Positions 6,012-7,949 of a stretch of 7,949 nt of DNA are shown piece after piece. The stretch covers positions 1-7,949 of the forward strand of contig DAOUTC010000054.1 of assembly GCA_030626915.1 (NCBI GenBank). The letters are read 5' to 3'. Position numbers and translations under genes: made by a program. Below the pieces are notes generated by a model that was given only the letters and a program-made list of their open reading frames with translations, ran no database searches and was not told the origin of the DNA. Origin of the DNA: Dehalococcoidia bacterium (lineage in GTDB: Bacteria > Chloroflexota > Dehalococcoidia > GIF9 > AB-539-J10). The number at the start of each line of letters is the position of its first letter. Position 1 is the stretch's first letter.

Positions 6012-6392
6012 ATGTCAGATACAGAGCAAGTCTTTATCGCAAAGGAGGAAGAAAAAGCCAAGAAGGCCCCTAAGAAAGCTGAGCAAGCTGTTGACCTCCT
6101 TGGTGAAACTCAACAGCGGGCTGCGGCAGCCTACACAGCTTACGTAGAAGCCCAACGCCAATTAGAAGAAGCTTATAAAGAGCAGGAACGACAAGCAGAA
6201 ATGGCCTATATTGAGGCTGTAGAAAAGGCTGGGAAAGCTTGTGAGGAAAGCATAGCCCGAGCTAGAAAGATTTACGAGGAAAACACAGCCCAGGCATTGA
6301 GAACCCGTGATGAGGCGGAACTAAAAGCTCGAGAAGCCCGCAGCGAGACCATGGAGCGGACATGGGCAATCTTTACCAAAACTAGAAAGTAA
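6012..6392 (+). CDS. Small helical protein with 11-residue aromatic/acidic period
   Basis: The family is not recognised. The 126-residue product has a Lys/Glu/Ala-rich N-terminus, then an uninterrupted predicted helix from about 24 to 115, and ends ERTWAIFTKTRK. A hendecad pattern is exact over five turns: Y44, Y55, Y66, C77 and Y88 are each 11 residues apart. Each has Glu two residues later (E46, E57, E68, E79, E90) and Ala or Ile just before (A43, A54, A65, A76, I87). Eleven-residue periods are known from right-handed coiled coils and from membrane-binding helices such as synucleins, some apolipoprotein-like proteins and LEA proteins. AAAGGAGG at 5998-6005 gives strong support for ATG 6012. 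It follows the 25-residue-repeat gene by 106 bases and converges on the tubulin-like gene. A role as partner of either neighbour is inference only. Confidence 0.85.
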   Translation: MSDTEQVFIAKEEEKAKKAPKKAEQAVDLLGETQQRAAAAYTAYVEAQRQLEEAYKEQERQAEMAYIEAVEKAGKACEESIARARKIYEENTAQALRTRDEAELKAREARSETMERTWAIFTKTRK

Positions 6393-6494
6393 GGAATAGG
6401 CAAATCAAACTGCTTTTCTAGCTATATTTTTTGCGGCCTGATTTCTGTAGAAGGGCGAATATACTTCCTATTTTATGCCGGTTTAGCGGACTAA
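6393..6494. other. Spacer between convergent genes
   Basis: This 102-base AT-rich spacer should terminate transcripts from both sides. I could not find a convincing stem followed by a T tract for either strand; AAATCA/TGATTT arms exist, but the loop is too long. Confidence 0.4.
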
Positions 6495-7667
6495 CTATAG
6501 TAGCACAGGGATATCACTGAAGGTTTCTTCGAATTTCCTGTCTGAGTACTTTACTCCGCGCTTGGCTTTCATAACAGAAATCAGGTCGATTGCTTTGGTG
6601 AAGTAGTTCGTAATTTTCCTCACATTGCTGATTTCAGACAGGATTATAGAGACGTGCAACGAACCTTTTTGTCTGGGGTAATCACCGCTTCGTATTAAAG
6701 CATCTGGAGCCACAGTTCTTAGATTGTCCCCAAGTTGCTTCATTATCTCCATATTCATTTCCTTGGGTGGCGCAGTAACAAGATATAAAGCTCTCCCAGC
6801 ATTTTTAGGCTCACATGTAAGCGATAACTCACCTAAGGCTTCATCCATAGCATGAGCCGTTTTGCTGGTTTCAGACATCCTGTCTCTGAAATCACGTTTT
6901 TGTCCTAATAGAGGTATCCTTCGTGGGATTCGCGATTTACCTTCGCCAATCACTGTCCATCCCGCCAGAGTCTGTATTATGTCTCCAGCATCAAGCGTTT
7001 TTGCCCCCACATATTTTTTGTTTGTCTCTTCACCAGCGCAAAGCAAATTGTAAAATGGCTCCACTGCTCGGGCATTAATCGTCGCTAAGTTGTTTTCAGC
7101 CGAGGAATCCTTCTTAACATACCTTTGATTGTCAATAAGAAATATCGCATCGGCTACTAAGTAGGCAGACTTGAGGCACATAGCCGTGTTATAGATAGCT
7201 CTTGTCTCTGTTGTTTCTTCTTGCCGAAAAGGCAGGACGATGATATTATAAACCGGTTTTCCTATATAGCGCTCTTTCAACTGCTGCGTTAGTACTCCTA
7301 TCGACCCAGAACCAGTGCCACCAGCGGCAGCAGCAATCAGCAAGAAGGCATCTGTCTCATAGAACCGTTCTGTTTTTCTTATAGCATCTATGATCTTATC
7401 ACTATCTTCGCTCGCTATCTCAGCGCCGAGTTCACTTACCATGCCCACTCCGTGACCGTTAGCCCGTTGACCCCCGACAAGAATTCTGTGTTTGTAATCG
7501 GATTTGATGGTGCGTAATCCACTTAAATCAGCCACATCTGTGTTAACAGCAAAGGCATCGGCAAGTATATCAATTCCGCGCAGAGCATGTGCCCTCTTAT
7601 TCAGCCGAGTGAACCTATCGGCAATCCTACCACCACATTGACCTAGGCCTATAACTAATAATTTCAT
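6495..7667 (-). CDS. Tubulin/FtsZ-superfamily GTPase, CetZ-like
   Basis: The product is a GTP-binding, potentially filament-forming protein of 390 residues, typical superfamily length. The T1 loop reads GLGQCGG (7-13). AVNTDVADL (40-48), RILVGGQRANGHGVG (61-75) and ELGAEIASED (79-88) strongly recall archaeal CetZ. The tubulin signature is AAGGTGSGS (114-122). N180 in DNQRY may contact the nucleotide, and TLDAGDIIQTL (224-234) is the T7 loop that would carry the acidic catalytic residue (D226/D229). The C-terminal domain is less conserved and the chain ends in DIPVLL, recalling the FtsZ C-terminal peptide. The gene converges on the helical genes and has its own promoter at 7676-7705, apparently with no leader and no ribosome site. 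Canonical FtsZ is less likely because the GGGTGTG form of the signature and a long C-terminal linker are absent. Cell division, shape and plasmid/phage-type roles are all possible. Confidence 0.92.
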   Translation of the reverse strand: MKLLVIGLGQCGGRIADRFTRLNKRAHALRGIDILADAFAVNTDVADLSGLRTIKSDYKHRILVGGQRANGHGVGMVSELGAEIASEDSDKIIDAIRKTERFYETDAFLLIAAAAGGTGSGSIGVLTQQLKERYIGKPVYNIIVLPFRQEETTETRAIYNTAMCLKSAYLVADAIFLIDNQRYVKKDSSAENNLATINARAVEPFYNLLCAGEETNKKYVGAKTLDAGDIIQTLAGWTVIGEGKSRIPRRIPLLGQKRDFRDRMSETSKTAHAMDEALGELSLTCEPKNAGRALYLVTAPPKEMNMEIMKQLGDNLRTVAPDALIRSGDYPRQKGSLHVSIILSEISNVRKITNYFTKAIDLISVMKAKRGVKYSDRKFEETFSDIPVLL

Positions 7668-7675
7668 TTAAATTT

Positions 7676-7705
7676 ATTGTAAACAACCTCATACAACAAT
7701 GTCAA
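7676..7705 (-). promoter_or_regulatory. Promoter giving a leaderless mRNA for the CetZ-like gene
   Basis: On the minus strand, a perfect TTGACA (7705-7700) is followed by an 18-base spacer and TACAAT (7681-7676). Only eight bases separate the -10 from ATG 7667, so transcription should start at or within about two bases of the start codon. There is no purine-rich ribosome site in the gap. Confidence 0.65.
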
Positions 7706-7757
7706 TGCCTTGTACTTGTTTATGTAATTAGCTTACCTTTGCCTTGTTCTAGAGTTG

Positions 7758-7943
7758 TTACTGCTTCGACATCCTTGAGATCCTGTCGAACTCCTCCCTC
7801 AGCTTCCTATATGCTCTATCCAGTTCCTCTGCCCTTTCTCCAGCGTTTCTTAAATGCGTATTATAAAATCCCCGCCATAGCTCGTCAATCTCATCAAACC
7901 TTCGGGAAATTACGTTAAGGTCTTTCAAGTCGCGGCTAGATTG
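7758..7943 (-). CDS. Short charged helical open frame without a clear start, possibly broken or partial
   Basis: The minus strand is open for 61 sense codons between an in-frame TAA (7946-7944) and a TAA (7760-7758). The C-terminal portion reads RFDEIDELWRGFYNTHLRNA, then GERAEELDRAYRKLREEFDR and ISRMSKQ. The charge pattern is strongly coding-like and predicts a coiled coil. No ATG or GTG exists near the 5' end; a TTG at 7928 would give 56 residues but has no ribosome site. It may be a TTG-started small protein, or the 3' end of a gene broken by a frameshift close to the window edge. It lies about 50 bases upstream of the CetZ-like gene's promoter, on the same strand. I do not recognise a family. 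Confidence 0.4.
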   Translation of the reverse strand, partial: QSSRDLKDLNVISRRFDEIDELWRGFYNTHLRNAGERAEELDRAYRKLREEFDRISRMSKQ

Positions 7944-7949
7944 TTAAAG

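Noticed and set aside
6393..6494. Bidirectional terminator between the convergent genes
   Set aside because: No stem of useful length followed by a T run could be found on either strand.
6495..7667. Canonical FtsZ of the division cluster
   Set aside because: The signature is AAGGTGSGS rather than GGGTGTG, motifs near 40-88 fit CetZ better, and no other cell division genes (ftsA, ftsQ, mur genes) are adjacent.

Overview
The window most likely comes from a bacterium of moderate GC content. Supporting signs are strong AAGGAGG ribosome sites before several genes, a lipoprotein-like signal sequence, sigma70-like promoters and a hairpin-plus-T terminator. The gene mix (acetoin-utilisation-type deacetylase, DUF4349 lipoprotein, D-2-hydroxyacid dehydrogenase, archaeal-CetZ-like tubulin GTPase) suggests an uncultured anaerobic lineage such as Chloroflexota/Dehalococcoidia. 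That placement is an inference from memory of similar gene sets and is not demonstrated here.

Left part (1-1364, minus strand): a DUF4349 membrane-anchored lipoprotein-like gene is followed 25 bases downstream by the 5' part of a class I/II-type histone-deacetylase-family gene. That second gene runs off the left edge of the window.

Centre left (1597-4042, plus strand): a promoter in the divergent spacer precedes a likely three-gene operon. It encodes a xylose-isomerase-like TIM-barrel enzyme, a D-2-hydroxyacid (glyoxylate/glycerate-type) dehydrogenase and a small cyclophilin-like-fold protein. A hairpin terminator closes the unit. The pairing of an aldose/keto-acid-type barrel with a hydroxyacid dehydrogenase suggests breakdown or interconversion of a small sugar acid.

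Centre right (4209-6392, plus strand): a well-formed promoter leads to a 526-residue, almost wholly helical protein built from about nineteen 25-residue repeats. A 126-residue helical protein with a precise 11-residue aromatic/acidic period follows. Neither has a signal peptide or membrane span.

Right part (6495-7949, minus strand): a 390-residue tubulin/FtsZ-superfamily GTPase, most like archaeal CetZ in its N-terminal half, converges on the two helical genes. Its promoter has a perfect TTGACA and lies so close to the ATG that the mRNA should be leaderless. It ends in a DIPVLL tail reminiscent of the FtsZ C-terminal peptide. Upstream of it, on the same strand, is the 3' end of another charged helical reading frame with no clear start.

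The most interesting unit is the cluster of a tubulin-like GTPase with two or three long amphipathic-helix proteins (4209-7949). It could be an uncharacterised cytoskeletal or membrane-associated system, but only adjacency supports a functional link.
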